42,610 nucleotides of DNA, from the NCBI GenBank assembly GCA_903911905.1, contig CAIWFK010000877.1:1-42610 (forward strand), written 5' to 3'. Each line of letters begins with the position of its first letter. Positions within the stretch are counted from its first letter, which is position 1. The translations under genes were made by a program, and so were the position numbers. This stretch comes from an uncultured Myxococcales bacterium. Lineage in GTDB: Bacteria; Myxococcota; Myxococcia; Myxococcales; Myxococcaceae. Shown one piece after another: positions 1-8,869 of this stretch. The notes beneath the pieces are model-generated. The model did not search any database, was not told the DNA's origin, and saw nothing but the letters and a program-made list of their open reading frames with translations.

Positions 1-1739
1 CCGACCGCCACGCCGAGGGCCGCCACCACACCGACGTCGAAGGCGGGCTTCTTCTTCTCTTCGACCTTCCCCGACTCCGCGGTCTTTCCGGCGTCGACGG
101 CGGCGGCGGTCAGCGAATCGTTCGAGGCCTTGTCGGCGGCGGCCGCGCGGCTGGCGACCTGTTCTTCGACGAAGCGAATGAGCTTCTTGTACGGGCTCCA
201 GAACGCCGCGCGAATCGAGATGGGGTTGTCGACCAGCTTGGTGATGGTCGCGTCCCAGTCCTTGCCGTCGCGGTCGACGAACACGCCGTTGCGACCGACC
301 ATCAGGTTGTCCGAATCACCCGCGGTGAACGCGGCGACGATGCTCATCTTCTCGCCCGTCGCCGGCCGGCTCACGTCGCAGTACGCCAGGTAGGCGCGCG
401 CCAGCGGCGCCATCGACGCGTGGCGGCCCGCATCGTCGACCCGCAGGCACAGCTCGCACGAGCGCTGGTCGAGGTAGAGCGTGCCCACCTGGAAGGTCGC
501 CGGCTTCTTGCGGCTGTAGAACTCGCGGAAGTTCACGAAGTTCACCGCCAGCGCGTGCAGGTCGCGGTAGCAGCGCGTCAGCTTCTCGACCGAGTGAATG
601 GAATTGGCGGTCGGCTCCTGCGCCTTCTCGTCGGCGAACAACACGTCGAGCGGGGCCCGCACGTCCTTCGCGATCAACGCGGTGATGCGAGCGGCGCCGA
701 GCTTCTCGACCACCGCGCCCGCCTTGGCGGCCTGCCAGGCCTCGAACGCCGCGAAGCGCGAGGTCACCGTGGCCCACTGGGCGTCGGACAGCGTCTTGGT
801 CTCGCCCAGCAGCGGGGTGACGACCTTCTGGTGGAAGGCGGCCAGCGGCGCGGCCCACGCCGGGTTCACCGCCTCGGTCAACGGCAGCGCGCGCCCGGCC
901 TCGACCCGCGCCAGGGGCAGGCCCACGATGTCGGCGGTGGCGACGGTCAGTTCCTTCGCGGTGAAGGTCAGGAAGTCCTTCTCGTCGCGGTTGAGCGCGT
1001 TGAGCGCACGGGCGTCGAAGGCCGCCAGTCTGGTGCGGGTGAAGTAGTCGTCGATCTTCGCGCGCACGGCCTTGAGCGCGTCGAAGGCGGCCGCCGTGCC
1101 TTCGCCCAGCGGCAGAATCGCCGCGTCGGCCTTGCCGAGCCACGCCGCGTGCTCGCCGACCGCCGTGAAGAAGCTGGTGACCAGCTCGACCGTCACGCCC
1201 TGCTTGCCGCTGCGGTCGGCGACCGAGCCCACGGTGGCGATGACGTCAGCGATGAGCTGCTTGCTCGCCTCGTCCTTGCCCGACTCGGGCACCAGCACGC
1301 CGTCGCCGTTGTGCACCTGCGCGTCGAAGGCCTTCACCGCGGCCTGGGTGTCGGCCACCACGATGACGGTGGCGTCGGCCTTGCCCAGCGAGGCGAGCAT
1401 GGTCTTCGCCGCCTGCTTGAGCCGCTTGCCCTCTTCCTGCTCGTCGTTGATCGACGCCAGGGGCAGCCCGTCCTTCCCGGCCAGCAGCTCGTTGGGGTCG
1501 CGCACCAGCGAACCCACCCACTTCGAGACCGCGACCAGCTCGTTGGCGCGAATGCGCCCGTCCTTCTCGGTGTCGATGAGCTCGAGCGTGCGCTGGTCGA
1601 ACGAGAGCCCCTTCACCGGGCACGCCAGCGCGACCCAGAGCTTCTGGTCGAGGTGCTCGAGGTTGACGAGGTCGGCACCCGAAGCGAACTGAACCTGGTC
1701 GAAGCCACCGGCGCGGAAGAACTGGAAGGGTCGTGACAT
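1..1739 (-). CDS. EF-hand domain protein, C-terminus cut by window edge
   Basis: The frame is open from an ATG at 1739 to the left edge, giving about 579 residues with no stop seen. The N-terminus begins MSRPFQFFRAGGFDQVQ. Near residues 54-66 a canonical EF-hand loop, DTEKDGRIRANEL, places D, E, D, G, I and E at the expected calcium-binding positions. The long middle is alpha-helical and Ala/Lys/Glu-rich. Near the cut end a charged EEKKK stretch leads into a hydrophobic Gly/Ala/Val run that may open a membrane segment. It starts 48 bases after the kinase gene upstream on the same strand, so it may share that transcript. The function is not known. The EF-hand loop is seen directly; calcium binding is inferred. 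Confidence 0.8.
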   Translation of the reverse strand, partial: MSRPFQFFRAGGFDQVQFASGADLVNLEHLDQKLWVALACPVKGLSFDQRTLELIDTEKDGRIRANELVAVSKWVGSLVRDPNELLAGKDGLPLASINDEQEEGKRLKQAAKTMLASLGKADATVIVVADTQAAVKAFDAQVHNGDGVLVPESGKDEASKQLIADVIATVGSVADRSGKQGVTVELVTSFFTAVGEHAAWLGKADAAILPLGEGTAAAFDALKAVRAKIDDYFTRTRLAAFDARALNALNRDEKDFLTFTAKELTVATADIVGLPLARVEAGRALPLTEAVNPAWAAPLAAFHQKVVTPLLGETKTLSDAQWATVTSRFAAFEAWQAAKAGAVVEKLGAARITALIAKDVRAPLDVLFADEKAQEPTANSIHSVEKLTRCYRDLHALAVNFVNFREFYSRKKPATFQVGTLYLDQRSCELCLRVDDAGRHASMAPLARAYLAYCDVSRPATGEKMSIVAAFTAGDSDNLMVGRNGVFVDRDGKDWDATITKLVDNPISIRAAFWSPYKKLIRFVEEQVASRAAAADKASNDSLTAAAVDAGKTAESGKVEEKKKPAFDVGVVAALGVAV

Positions 1740-1787
1740 GCGGCCATCTTAGCCCGCCCGCGCCACGGTCCGCGCACCGAAAAGACG

Positions 1788-3467
1788 TCAGCGCCCGACC
1801 GGCCCGGCCAGCGCGCGCGCGAGCGCCTCGAGCGAGACCGGCTTGGTCAGCACGTCGCTCATGCCCGCGCGACGACAGGCCTCGAGGTCGTCGGCCATCG
1901 CCGAGGCGGTCAGCGCGATGACCCGCACCGCCGACGCGGGCCCCGGCAACAACCGCAGCCGCGCGGTGGCCTGGTAACCGTCGAGCTCGGGCATGTGACA
2001 GTCCATCAACACCGCGTGGAAGGGCTGCCCCTGCACCTGCTCGAGCGCCTCGCGACCGTTCGAAGCCGTGACGGTGCGGTAGCCCAGCTTCTGCACCAGC
2101 GCGCACGCCACCCTCAGGTTCACCGCGTTGTCGTCGACCACCAGCACCGGCAGGTCGTGCGGCGTGGCCGTGACCGGCGAGGGGGCCACCGCGGTCGCCA
2201 CCGCCGCGTCGACCCGCGGCACCGAGAAGCGAAAGGTCGACCCTTGCCCCGGTCGCGAGTCGACCTCGAGCGAGCCCTGCAGCTTCGTCACCAGCGCGTG
2301 CGAGAGCGCCAGGCCCAGGCCCGACCCGCCGTGCCTGCGGGTGGTCGACGCGTCGGCCTGTTCGAAGGCCCCGAAGAGCCGGGGCAGCAGGTCGGGGCCG
2401 ATGCCGGGCCCGGTGTCGCGCACCGCGAAGTGCAGCCGCTCGGCGCTGGCGGTCGCCTCGAGGGTGACGCTGCCGCGCTCGGTGAACTTCACCGCGTTGC
2501 CCACCAGGTTCACCAGCACCTGCTTGAGTCGCAGCGGGTCGACCACCACCACCGCGGGGAACGCGGGCCCCAGCGACACCTCGAGCGAGAGCCCCTTCTC
2601 GAGCGCCGAGCCGCGGAAGAGCCCCGCCACGTCGGCCAGCAGCTCGGGCAGGGCCACCGCGACCGGCGCCAGCTCGAGCCGCCCGGCCTCGTCACGCGAG
2701 AGGTCGAGCAGGTCGTTGACCAGCGCGACCATCAATTCGCCCGAGCGCTGCACCAATTCGAGCTGCTCGCGCTGCGACGGCGACAAGCCCTCGTCCAGCA
2801 ACAGCACGCGGGTGAGCCCCAGCACGCCGTTCATGGGCGTTCGAATCTCGTGGCTCACGTTGGCCAGCAGCGCGCTGCGCGCCTGGTTGGCGAGCGCCAG
2901 GGCCTCGAGGTCACGCCCACGCCAGCGCACCACGGCGATGCCGATGGAGGTGGTGATGGCCAACACGAAGGCGAAGTTCAGGTTCTGGGTGACGCGCGGG
3001 TCGGGGTCGACCGGCATCAGGTGCTGCAGCGACGGGCCGAACACGAAGATGACCGCGCCCGCGCCCATGGTGATGACGCACCACGCGAGCGCGGCGCGCG
3101 GGCCCTGCGCCGCGCTGGCGATGAGCGGCACCACCACCAGCCACATGGCCGCCGTGGGGTCGAAGGGCTGCTGGCACACCGCGCCCACCGCGAAGACCAG
3201 CAGGCCGATGGCCAGGCCGACCGTGGTGGTCCACCAGGGGCTGCGGGTGACGCGGAAGAACGCCAGCAGCCCGACCATCGACACCGCGGCGCCGGAATTC
3301 ACCAGTCGCTGGGTCCAGATGTGCCAGAGCGCCACCAGCATCAGCAGGGCGAAGCCGAAGGCCAGGCCCATCAACTGCACCAGCAGGCGCGCTCGGGGGC
3401 GGGCCGCGGCGGGCACCTCGGGCGTGAGCCACTCCACCACGCCGTTCCAGCGCGGCCGCGGGTTCAA
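1788..3467 (-). CDS. Hybrid sensor histidine kinase with C-terminal receiver
   Basis: About 559 residues. Five or six hydrophobic segments fill roughly residues 28-180 and look like an integral-membrane sensor. A HisKA domain follows with [15 protein letters not shown] (phospho-His near 206), then a HATPase with the N-box NLVGNAVKF (near 324), DTGPGIG and GGSGLGLAL. The C-terminal receiver has LVVDDN, a phospho-acceptor Asp in [11 protein letters not shown] (near 489) and Lys in LTKP (near 542). The TTG at 3467 is chosen because its TTGA overlaps the stop of the DUF547 gene; an in-frame ATG at 3503 is an alternative. No separate regulator adjoins it, so phosphate probably moves from His to the internal Asp and on to an unlinked partner. 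The ligand is unknown. Confidence 0.9.
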   Translation of the reverse strand: MNPRPRWNGVVEWLTPEVPAAARPRARLLVQLMGLAFGFALLMLVALWHIWTQRLVNSGAAVSMVGLLAFFRVTRSPWWTTTVGLAIGLLVFAVGAVCQQPFDPTAAMWLVVVPLIASAAQGPRAALAWCVITMGAGAVIFVFGPSLQHLMPVDPDPRVTQNLNFAFVLAITTSIGIAVVRWRGRDLEALALANQARSALLANVSHEIRTPMNGVLGLTRVLLLDEGLSPSQREQLELVQRSGELMVALVNDLLDLSRDEAGRLELAPVAVALPELLADVAGLFRGSALEKGLSLEVSLGPAFPAVVVVDPLRLKQVLVNLVGNAVKFTERGSVTLEATASAERLHFAVRDTGPGIGPDLLPRLFGAFEQADASTTRRHGGSGLGLALSHALVTKLQGSLEVDSRPGQGSTFRFSVPRVDAAVATAVAPSPVTATPHDLPVLVVDDNAVNLRVACALVQKLGYRTVTASNGREALEQVQGQPFHAVLMDCHMPELDGYQATARLRLLPGPASAVRVIALTASAMADDLEACRRAGMSDVLTKPVSLEALARALAGPVGR

Positions 3468-4315
3468 TGGGTCACCGCGAGCTCGTCGTCGACGGGTTCC
3501 CATTTCAGCGGACAGGCATCGAACGCCGACCCGCACGCATGGTCGAGATCGCCACGGCTGACGCAGCCTGGGTGGGCGTCACACGACTCGGGCAGGTAGG
3601 CCCACACCACCTGCAGCAGGTGATGGCGACCCGGGGGCAGCGCGGCCAACAGCTCGGGCTCGAGGTCGTGGAGCAGCGAGCTGAGGTGCACCACGTCGTT
3701 CTCGAGGCGCACGTTGCGCGGGGCTCGCAGGAAGCGGCGCGCCGCGTCGTCGAGCTGGGGGTCGAGCGTGGCGCCGTCGAAGGGCGCGCCATCGAGCACC
3801 CCGCGCCCCTTCGTGCCGGTGAACGCGGCCAGCACCACCCGCGCGTCGCCCGAGGCCTCGAGGTAGCGCCGCACGATGGCGGCCCGGGTCAGCCGCGCGC
3901 CGCCGATGGGCCAGCCCCGCCAGACCCAGCCCAGATCGTTCGCTCGCGAGCCGCGCACGTCGAGCAGGTCGAAGAGCACCAGCGCGTGCAGCGCGTTGAG
4001 CCAGTACGCCAGCTTGTCGTCGGTGGTGGCGAAGTGGTCGGGCTCGGTGGCGGGAGCGACGCGCGCGAGTGCCTGCACGTAGCGCTCGAGCGCAGCGTGG
4101 TGGGCCTTGAGCTGGGCGAGGTCGACCTGCCCGTGCGAATCGACCGCGGTCAGGGCCTCGAGCAGGTCGGCCATCACCAGCGGTGGCGCGTCGTCGGGCA
4201 CGCGCGCCGGCCAGCGCCCGTCGACGTACAGCGCGAGCGCCGAGCTGACGACGAGGCCCGCCGCGAGGGAATAGACCCCGCGGCGAAACCATGGCCCCGG
4301 CTGTGGGTGGTTCAA
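3464..4315 (-). CDS. DUF547 domain protein
   Basis: 283 residues starting at a TTG that overlaps the stop of the HEAT lipoprotein gene as TTGA. A hydrophobic segment at about residues 13-30 suggests a membrane anchor or uncleaved signal. The DUF547 signature is visible in [20 protein letters not shown], followed by the Trp/Gly-rich stretch and the ALDP-like ATLDPQLDD region typical of the family. The end carries four cysteines (CDAHPGC and CGSAFDAC) that could form disulfides outside the cytoplasm. DUF547 has no settled biochemical role. It lies between a HEAT-repeat lipoprotein and a hybrid kinase in one coupled unit, so an envelope role is inferred. Confidence 0.85.
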   Translation of the reverse strand: MNHPQPGPWFRRGVYSLAAGLVVSSALALYVDGRWPARVPDDAPPLVMADLLEALTAVDSHGQVDLAQLKAHHAALERYVQALARVAPATEPDHFATTDDKLAYWLNALHALVLFDLLDVRGSRANDLGWVWRGWPIGGARLTRAAIVRRYLEASGDARVVLAAFTGTKGRGVLDGAPFDGATLDPQLDDAARRFLRAPRNVRLENDVVHLSSLLHDLEPELLAALPPGRHHLLQVVWAYLPESCDAHPGCVSRGDLDHACGSAFDACPLKWEPVDDELAVTH

Positions 4316-5898
4316 CGGGCGATCTTCACCGCGAGTCGCTTCAGGTCTTCGTTGACCTTCTCGAACTCGGTCTTGCCGCGTTCGTCGGCGATCTGCGCGT
4401 TGAGCGTGGGCAGGCCCTTCTTGGCCTGGGCCAGCGCGTCCTTCGAGTCGTGAATCAGCCAGTCGGCGCCCTGAATGAAGGCCAGGCGGGTGTCGAGGTT
4501 CTTTTCCTTCATGCGCTTCATCAGCTCGTCGACCAGCGCCGCGTTGCCGCTGCGACCGACTTCATAGGCCGCGCGTTCCCGCACGCCCTCGTTCTTGTCG
4601 TCGAGCTTCTTCGCCCAGCACGTCGCGTCAGCCTTGCATTCCTTGCCGGCCTCGGCGCGAAGGCCGTAGGCCTTGATGGCCTCGACGTGCCTGGCGACCG
4701 ACTCGGGCAGCTTGGCGCAGGCGGGCACGCCGTCGGCGTCCTTGCACTCGGCCTCGAAGAGCTTCTGCTCGGCGGCGGCGAACTTCTCGAACACCGCCGG
4801 GTCGTCACCGAGCATGGCGACGCCGCGCATCGACTCGGTGCGCGAGTCCCACGGGCCCCTGGCGGCGGTCTCGGTCAGGCGGGCCAGCGCGTCCTTCCCG
4901 CCGATGCGCGCGAGCGCCCAGACGTACGACTTGCGCGCGGTGGTGTCGTTCTCGTCGAGCAGCCCGGCCAGCGGCTTGACCGCTTCCTTCGCGCGCATGC
5001 GGCCCAGCGCGTCGGCGGCCTGCATGCGGAAGAGCAGCTTGATGTCGTCGAACTCGGTCTTCCAGGTGAAGTAGCCCAGCAGCGACTTCTCACAGCGCAG
5101 GTCGTGGAAGTCACCGGCCACCTGGGCGCCCTTGAGCAGCAGCGCGATGTCCTTGATGTTGTTCTGCTCGGCCCAGGCGAAGAGCGCCTTGTCGCTGTGG
5201 TCGATGATGGGGACGATGGCATCGGCGGCGGGCTGGCCCAGCTTGTAGAGGGCGAAGCTGGCCTCGCGGTAGAAGCTGACGCCCTTGCGCTCCTTGAACA
5301 TGGCCTTCACCAGGCCGGGAATGGCGGCGGGGTCGGCGACCTCACCCAGCGCTTCGATGGCCTTCTTGGTGATGAAGGGCTCGATCGCGTCGTCGGTGGC
5401 GATGTCGTACAGCGGCTGGAAGGCGGCCTTGGCCTGCATCACACCCAGCGCTTCGATGGAGGCGATGACGGTGTAGTTGTCCTTGGTGCGCAGCAGCTTG
5501 GTCAGCGCGGGCACCGCCTTGGCGTCGCCGATCTTCCCCAGGGCGATGGCGATTTCCTTGTTCAGGGTCTTGGTCTCGGAGTCACTCGCCGCACCGTCGA
5601 TGGTGTTGGTGAGCGCGTCGAGCGCGGTCGCGGCCTTCTGCTCGCCGAGCACGCGCACGATGGCGGCCTTCACCTCGGGGGCCTTCTCGTTCTCGAGGTG
5701 CTTGACCAGCATCGGCACCATCTCGGCCTTCAGGTACTTCGAGGTGCGCAGGTCCTCGACGGCCTTGATCTTGTCCTTCTTGCCCTTGCCGTTCTCGATG
5801 CGCTTGTCCCAGTGCTCGACGGTCGAGGGGTCCGACTTGCAGCCGGGGAGCAGCAACGACACGCACAGGCCGGCGGTGACGAGCAATCGAAGTCGCAT
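4312..5898 (-). CDS. HEAT-repeat lipoprotein
   Basis: 528 residues from the ATG at 5898, chosen because it gives a clean lipoprotein signal: MRLRLLV, a hydrophobic core and the lipobox LLPGC with Cys20. The mature part is a run of HEAT/PBS-lyase-type helical repeats. Recurring pieces such as IVRVLGEQKAATALDAL, IALGKIGDAKAVPALTKLL, AIEALGEVADPAAIPGLV and VWALARIGGKDALARL each span about 30-40 residues. Such repeats form curved protein-binding scaffolds. It is probably anchored to a periplasm-facing membrane and holds or senses a partner. It is first in a coupled operon with the DUF547 and hybrid kinase genes, and divergent from fmt across about 100 bases that must carry both promoters. Confidence 0.9.
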   Translation of the reverse strand: MRLRLLVTAGLCVSLLLPGCKSDPSTVEHWDKRIENGKGKKDKIKAVEDLRTSKYLKAEMVPMLVKHLENEKAPEVKAAIVRVLGEQKAATALDALTNTIDGAASDSETKTLNKEIAIALGKIGDAKAVPALTKLLRTKDNYTVIASIEALGVMQAKAAFQPLYDIATDDAIEPFITKKAIEALGEVADPAAIPGLVKAMFKERKGVSFYREASFALYKLGQPAADAIVPIIDHSDKALFAWAEQNNIKDIALLLKGAQVAGDFHDLRCEKSLLGYFTWKTEFDDIKLLFRMQAADALGRMRAKEAVKPLAGLLDENDTTARKSYVWALARIGGKDALARLTETAARGPWDSRTESMRGVAMLGDDPAVFEKFAAAEQKLFEAECKDADGVPACAKLPESVARHVEAIKAYGLRAEAGKECKADATCWAKKLDDKNEGVRERAAYEVGRSGNAALVDELMKRMKEKNLDTRLAFIQGADWLIHDSKDALAQAKKGLPTLNAQIADERGKTEFEKVNEDLKRLAVKIAR

Positions 5899-5999
5899 GG
5901 AAGGACCCTTTGTTCGAACGGTGTGGGAGGGCTTCGTAGACGCCCGTGACACGGGTTTCAACGACTCGTCTTGCCCCGTCTCTTGCTACGACGCGGTGC

Positions 6000-6923
6000 A
6001 TGAGAATCGTGTTCATGGGCACCCCGGGGTTCGCCGTTCGTTCGCTCGAGGCCTGCCTCACGCTGGGCGAGGTGGTGGCGGTGGTCACCCAGCCCGACAA
6101 GCCGCGCGGCCGCGGGCAGGAGGTGTCGTTCTCGGCGGTGAAGGCGCTGGCGGTCGAGAAGGGGCTGCCGGTCCTGCAGCCGGTCAAGGTGCGGGGCACC
6201 GACTTCGCCGGGCAGCTTCGCGCGTTGCAGCCCGACGTGGCGGTGGTGACCGCGTACGGCAAGATTCTGCCGAAGGACGTGCTCGAGGCGCCGCGGCGCG
6301 GGTGCGTCAACGTGCACGCGTCGCTGTTGCCCCGCTTCCGGGGCGCCGCGCCCATTCAGTGGGCCATCGCCGAGGGCGACGCCGAGACCGGAGTCTGCCT
6401 GATGCAGATGGACGAGGGCATGGACACGGGGCCGGTCATCGACCGCGCGTCGATGCCCATCGAGCCCACCGACACCAGCGCCACGCTGCACGACAAGTTG
6501 GCGTTGCTGGGAGGCGACGTGCTGCGCCGCTCGCTCGCGAAGTGGGTCGACGGCACGCTCGGTGCGGTGGCGCAGCAGGGCACGCCGGTGATGGCGCCGA
6601 TGATCGACAAGGAGTTCGGGCTCATCGACTTCACCACGCCGGCCGCGCGCATCGAGCGGCGACTGCGGGCCTTCACCCCGTGGCCGGGCGCGTTCTTCAA
6701 GACCGCGCAGGGCGTGATGAAGGTGCACGCCGCGAGCGTGGGCCAGCGCCAGGGTGCGCCCGGCACGGTGCTACGCGCCGACCCGACTGGCATCGAAGTG
6801 GCGTGCGGTGAGGGGTCGCTGGTGGTGCTGCAATTGCAGCCCGAAGGAAAACGCGTGATGACGGTGAAGGACTACCTGCCGGGCCGCAAGCTCACGGTGG
6901 GCGACGTCTGGCCGGTGGCGTGA
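6000..6923 (+). CDS. fmt: Methionyl-tRNA formyltransferase
   Basis: 307 residues, close to the normal length for Fmt, which formylates Met-tRNAfMet for translation initiation using 10-formyl-tetrahydrofolate. The N-terminus MRIVFMGTPGFAV is the standard start of the family and fixes ATG 6000. The catalytic core is visible as NVHASLLPRFRGAAPIQWAI, with Asn104 and His106 matching E. coli N108 and H110. MDTGPVI supplies the catalytic Asp near 142. The C-terminal tRNA-binding domain, with FTPWPGAF, completes the protein. The usual neighbour def (peptide deformylase) is absent, so fmt stands apart from its common operon here. It diverges from the HEAT lipoprotein gene. Confidence 0.97.
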   Translation: MRIVFMGTPGFAVRSLEACLTLGEVVAVVTQPDKPRGRGQEVSFSAVKALAVEKGLPVLQPVKVRGTDFAGQLRALQPDVAVVTAYGKILPKDVLEAPRRGCVNVHASLLPRFRGAAPIQWAIAEGDAETGVCLMQMDEGMDTGPVIDRASMPIEPTDTSATLHDKLALLGGDVLRRSLAKWVDGTLGAVAQQGTPVMAPMIDKEFGLIDFTTPAARIERRLRAFTPWPGAFFKTAQGVMKVHAASVGQRQGAPGTVLRADPTGIEVACGEGSLVVLQLQPEGKRVMTVKDYLPGRKLTVGDVWPVA

Positions 6924-6965
6924 ATCGACGACGCGGCCCTGCTCGAGTTCGAAAGGAACCTGCCG

Positions 6966-7370
6966 ATGACCGTTCACCGCCTCGACACCCATCCGCTCCA
7001 CCTGGGCCTGAAGGCGACCGCGGTCGTCGAGCCCGAGCTCGGCGGCGGCGCCGCCTGGTACGACGCCTACGTCGCGCGCCACGAGGGAGACGGCCTCGAA
7101 GGCCGCCTGGTCGCGATGTGGACCTTCGACGCGCCGTGGACCATGTGGGAAATGCACCCGCATGGTCACGAGGTCGTCCTCTGCACCTCGGGCGTGATGA
7201 CCCTGATTCAAGAAGCCCCCGACGGCTCGCGGCGCTCGTTCGAGCTGCGGGCCGGCGAGTACGCCATCAACCCGCCGAACGTCTGGCACACCGCCGACCT
7301 CGAAGGGGTGGCCAGCACGGTCTTCATCACCCCTGGCGTCGACACCCAGCATCGACCCCGCGAGCGCTGA
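6966..7370 (+). CDS. Small cupin-domain protein
   Basis: 134 residues preceded by a good ribosome site (AAAGGAA, about 8 bases before ATG). A single cupin fold is indicated by the first motif region HPHGHEVVLCTSGVMTL and the second motif region AGEYAINPPNVWHTA. His residues in HPHGHE and VWHT can act as metal ligands. The substrate is unknown; such small cupins bind or modify small organic molecules. It lies 42 bases after fmt, and an amidohydrolase relic begins 6 bases after its stop. It may once have been the partner of that hydrolase in a small catabolic cluster. That link is inference only. Confidence 0.8.
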   Translation: MTVHRLDTHPLHLGLKATAVVEPELGGGAAWYDAYVARHEGDGLEGRLVAMWTFDAPWTMWEMHPHGHEVVLCTSGVMTLIQEAPDGSRRSFELRAGEYAINPPNVWHTADLEGVASTVFITPGVDTQHRPRER

Positions 7371-7376
7371 GCCACG

Positions 7377-7601
7377 ATGGCCTGCACCGTGGCCAGCGAG
7401 GCGCGGCCCCCTCGAACTCTGCTTGGGCACGTACGAGCGTCCACCCTCGAGGCCGGCTGGCCGTTCGCCGAAGACCTGATCGCCCTGCTCTCCGCGCACC
7501 CGCAGGTCTTCGTGGACACCGGCATCATCGACTGGGCCTACCCGGTTGCTGCTCGCGTCGTTCTGACGGCAGTCGACCTCAGTACGCCAGCGCGCGGGTG
7601 A
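7377..7601 (+). pseudogene. Amidohydrolase gene relic
   Basis: This 74-codon frame contains, at about 7449-7544, a stretch reading EAGWPFAEDLIALLSAHPQ followed by VFVDTGIIDWAYP. It looks like the late part of amidohydrolase-2-type metal-dependent hydrolases, where H/AGWP, an LLxxHPQVxVD segment and a conserved D/W follow each other. The beginning and end of such a gene (normally about 300 residues, with an HxH motif) are missing, and the 3' end runs into the convergent lipoprotein gene. I read it as a deletion remnant. It could still be expressed as a short peptide, but nothing supports that. Confidence 0.5.
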
Positions 7602-8760
7602 AGATGGCCGCCTTGCTCGAGGTGACCGAGTCGACCAGGTTCTCGAAGGGGAACGAGAAGATGAGCGCCTTCGAGGTGGCCGCCGTGCCGACCAGCTTGC
7701 GGCCCGTGGCCACCGGGGCCGCCACCATCGCGCCCGAGCCGTCGGGGTCCATCACGGCGGTGAAGAACACGTCGGTGCCGGTGGCCGGGTTGATGGGGTC
7801 GGTGAAGCTGGCGACCGGCGTGTCGCGCGCGTCCGACAGGCCGATGCCGGCCATCACGCCCGCGCCGGTCACGTCGTAGGTGACGCGGTTGAGCCGGTCC
7901 CACGCGAAGCCCTGCGCGCCCAGGTACCCCGAGGCGAAGGTGTTGGCCGTCGAGGTCCAGGTGGCGGTGGCGTCGGCCGCGTAGAAGTACGAGTTCGCGA
8001 AGAGCATCAGCTTGCGGTTGCCCTGGTCGAGGAAGGCCTTGAGCTGCACCTCGTCGACGCTGCTGAGCGTACCCACGTTGGCCACCCCGCCGTACGACGA
8101 ACCGCAGTACCAGATGACGGTCTTGTAGTTCTTCATCGCCTGCAGGTCGGGGCCGTTGGCGTCGCTGGCCACCACCCAGGTGTTGAAGGGAATGTTGGCC
8201 TGGGTCAGCAGGTCGCGGAAGAGCGTGTCGCTGCCCGAGAGCGCGGTCGTGCTCAGCGAGACGTTGTTGTCGGAAGAGTCGTCGTCGACCAGCAGCACGT
8301 CGACCGACGCGGTGACCGTCACCGGCAGGGCGATGGTGCTCACCCCACCGAGCGAATCGCTGACCTGCACGGTCGCCATCACCGTGCCGAGCGTGGCGGT
8401 GCTGGTCGCGGTCAGCATCACCTGCGCCGTCTGGGCGGTGGTGGTGGCGGCGTCGAAGGCAAAGGTCACGCCCGAAGGCAGCCCGGTGATGGACAGGGTG
8501 ACCGGCTCGCTGCCGCCGCCCAGCCGCGCGATGAGCACCGTCACGTTGCCCACTCCACCCTGGCCGATGGAGATGGTCGGCGGCCGGAGCATGAGGGCGG
8601 GGCCCTGCGCGGTGCCGCCGCCGGTCGCGCTGCCGCCGCCCGTGGCACTGCCGCCGCCCGTGGCACTGCCGCCGCCTGCGCCCGCATCGGTACCAGTACC
8701 GCCGTTGTTGCAACCGCTGATCACCCCGACGAGCACCACTGCCGCCATCAGACGAAGCAT
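7579..8760 (-). CDS. Lipoprotein with Ig-like and GATase1-like regions
   Basis: 393 residues from ATG 8760, which has a strong GGAGG site 6 bases upstream. The signal ends at lipobox VISGC (Cys17) and is followed by a Gly/Ser/Ala/Thr linker of repeated GGGSAT units. Residues around 55-140 look like a beta-sandwich (LSITGLPSGVTFAFDAA). The remainder begins VDVLLVDDDSSDN and continues with NYKTVIWYCGSSYGG and RKLMLFANSYFY. This order recalls the glutamine-amidotransferase-like (class I) fold often attached to secreted proteins. No catalytic triad is obvious, so a binding role is as likely as an enzymatic one. A surface or periplasmic location is expected. The 3' end overlaps the amidohydrolase relic on the other strand. 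Confidence 0.8.
   Translation of the reverse strand: MLRLMAAVVLVGVISGCNNGGTGTDAGAGGGSATGGGSATGGGSATGGGTAQGPALMLRPPTISIGQGGVGNVTVLIARLGGGSEPVTLSITGLPSGVTFAFDAATTTAQTAQVMLTATSTATLGTVMATVQVSDSLGGVSTIALPVTVTASVDVLLVDDDSSDNNVSLSTTALSGSDTLFRDLLTQANIPFNTWVVASDANGPDLQAMKNYKTVIWYCGSSYGGVANVGTLSSVDEVQLKAFLDQGNRKLMLFANSYFYAADATATWTSTANTFASGYLGAQGFAWDRLNRVTYDVTGAGVMAGIGLSDARDTPVASFTDPINPATGTDVFFTAVMDPDGSGAMVAAPVATGRKLVGTAATSKALIFSFPFENLVDSVTSSKAAIFTRALAY
8611..8677. repeat. 18-bp tandem repeat encoding Gly-Ser linker
   Basis: Three to four near-identical 18-bp units (GTGGCACTGCCGCCGCCC on the plus strand) encode the GGGSAT linker just after the lipid-anchored Cys of the lipoprotein gene. Tandem identity at the DNA level makes copy number prone to slippage, so linker length may vary between strains. 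Confidence 0.85.
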
Positions 8761-8869
8761 GAGACCTCCAACCTGAAAGAAAGGGACGCCGCGCCCATGG
8801 CCCGCGGCGAAAGCTGCCAAAATCAATGTCGACTTCTCACCGGCGCTCGTCAAGTTCGACGAACGGCGC

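Noticed and set aside
420-1736. 438-codon plus-strand open frame opposite the EF-hand gene
   Set aside because: Composition is Arg/Val/Gly/Gln-rich without domains; the minus frame has an EF-hand loop and balanced codon use.
8611-8677. Short regular repeats considered as a CRISPR or satellite
   Set aside because: The 18-bp units are directly adjacent with no spacers and are in frame, coding for a Gly-Ser linker.
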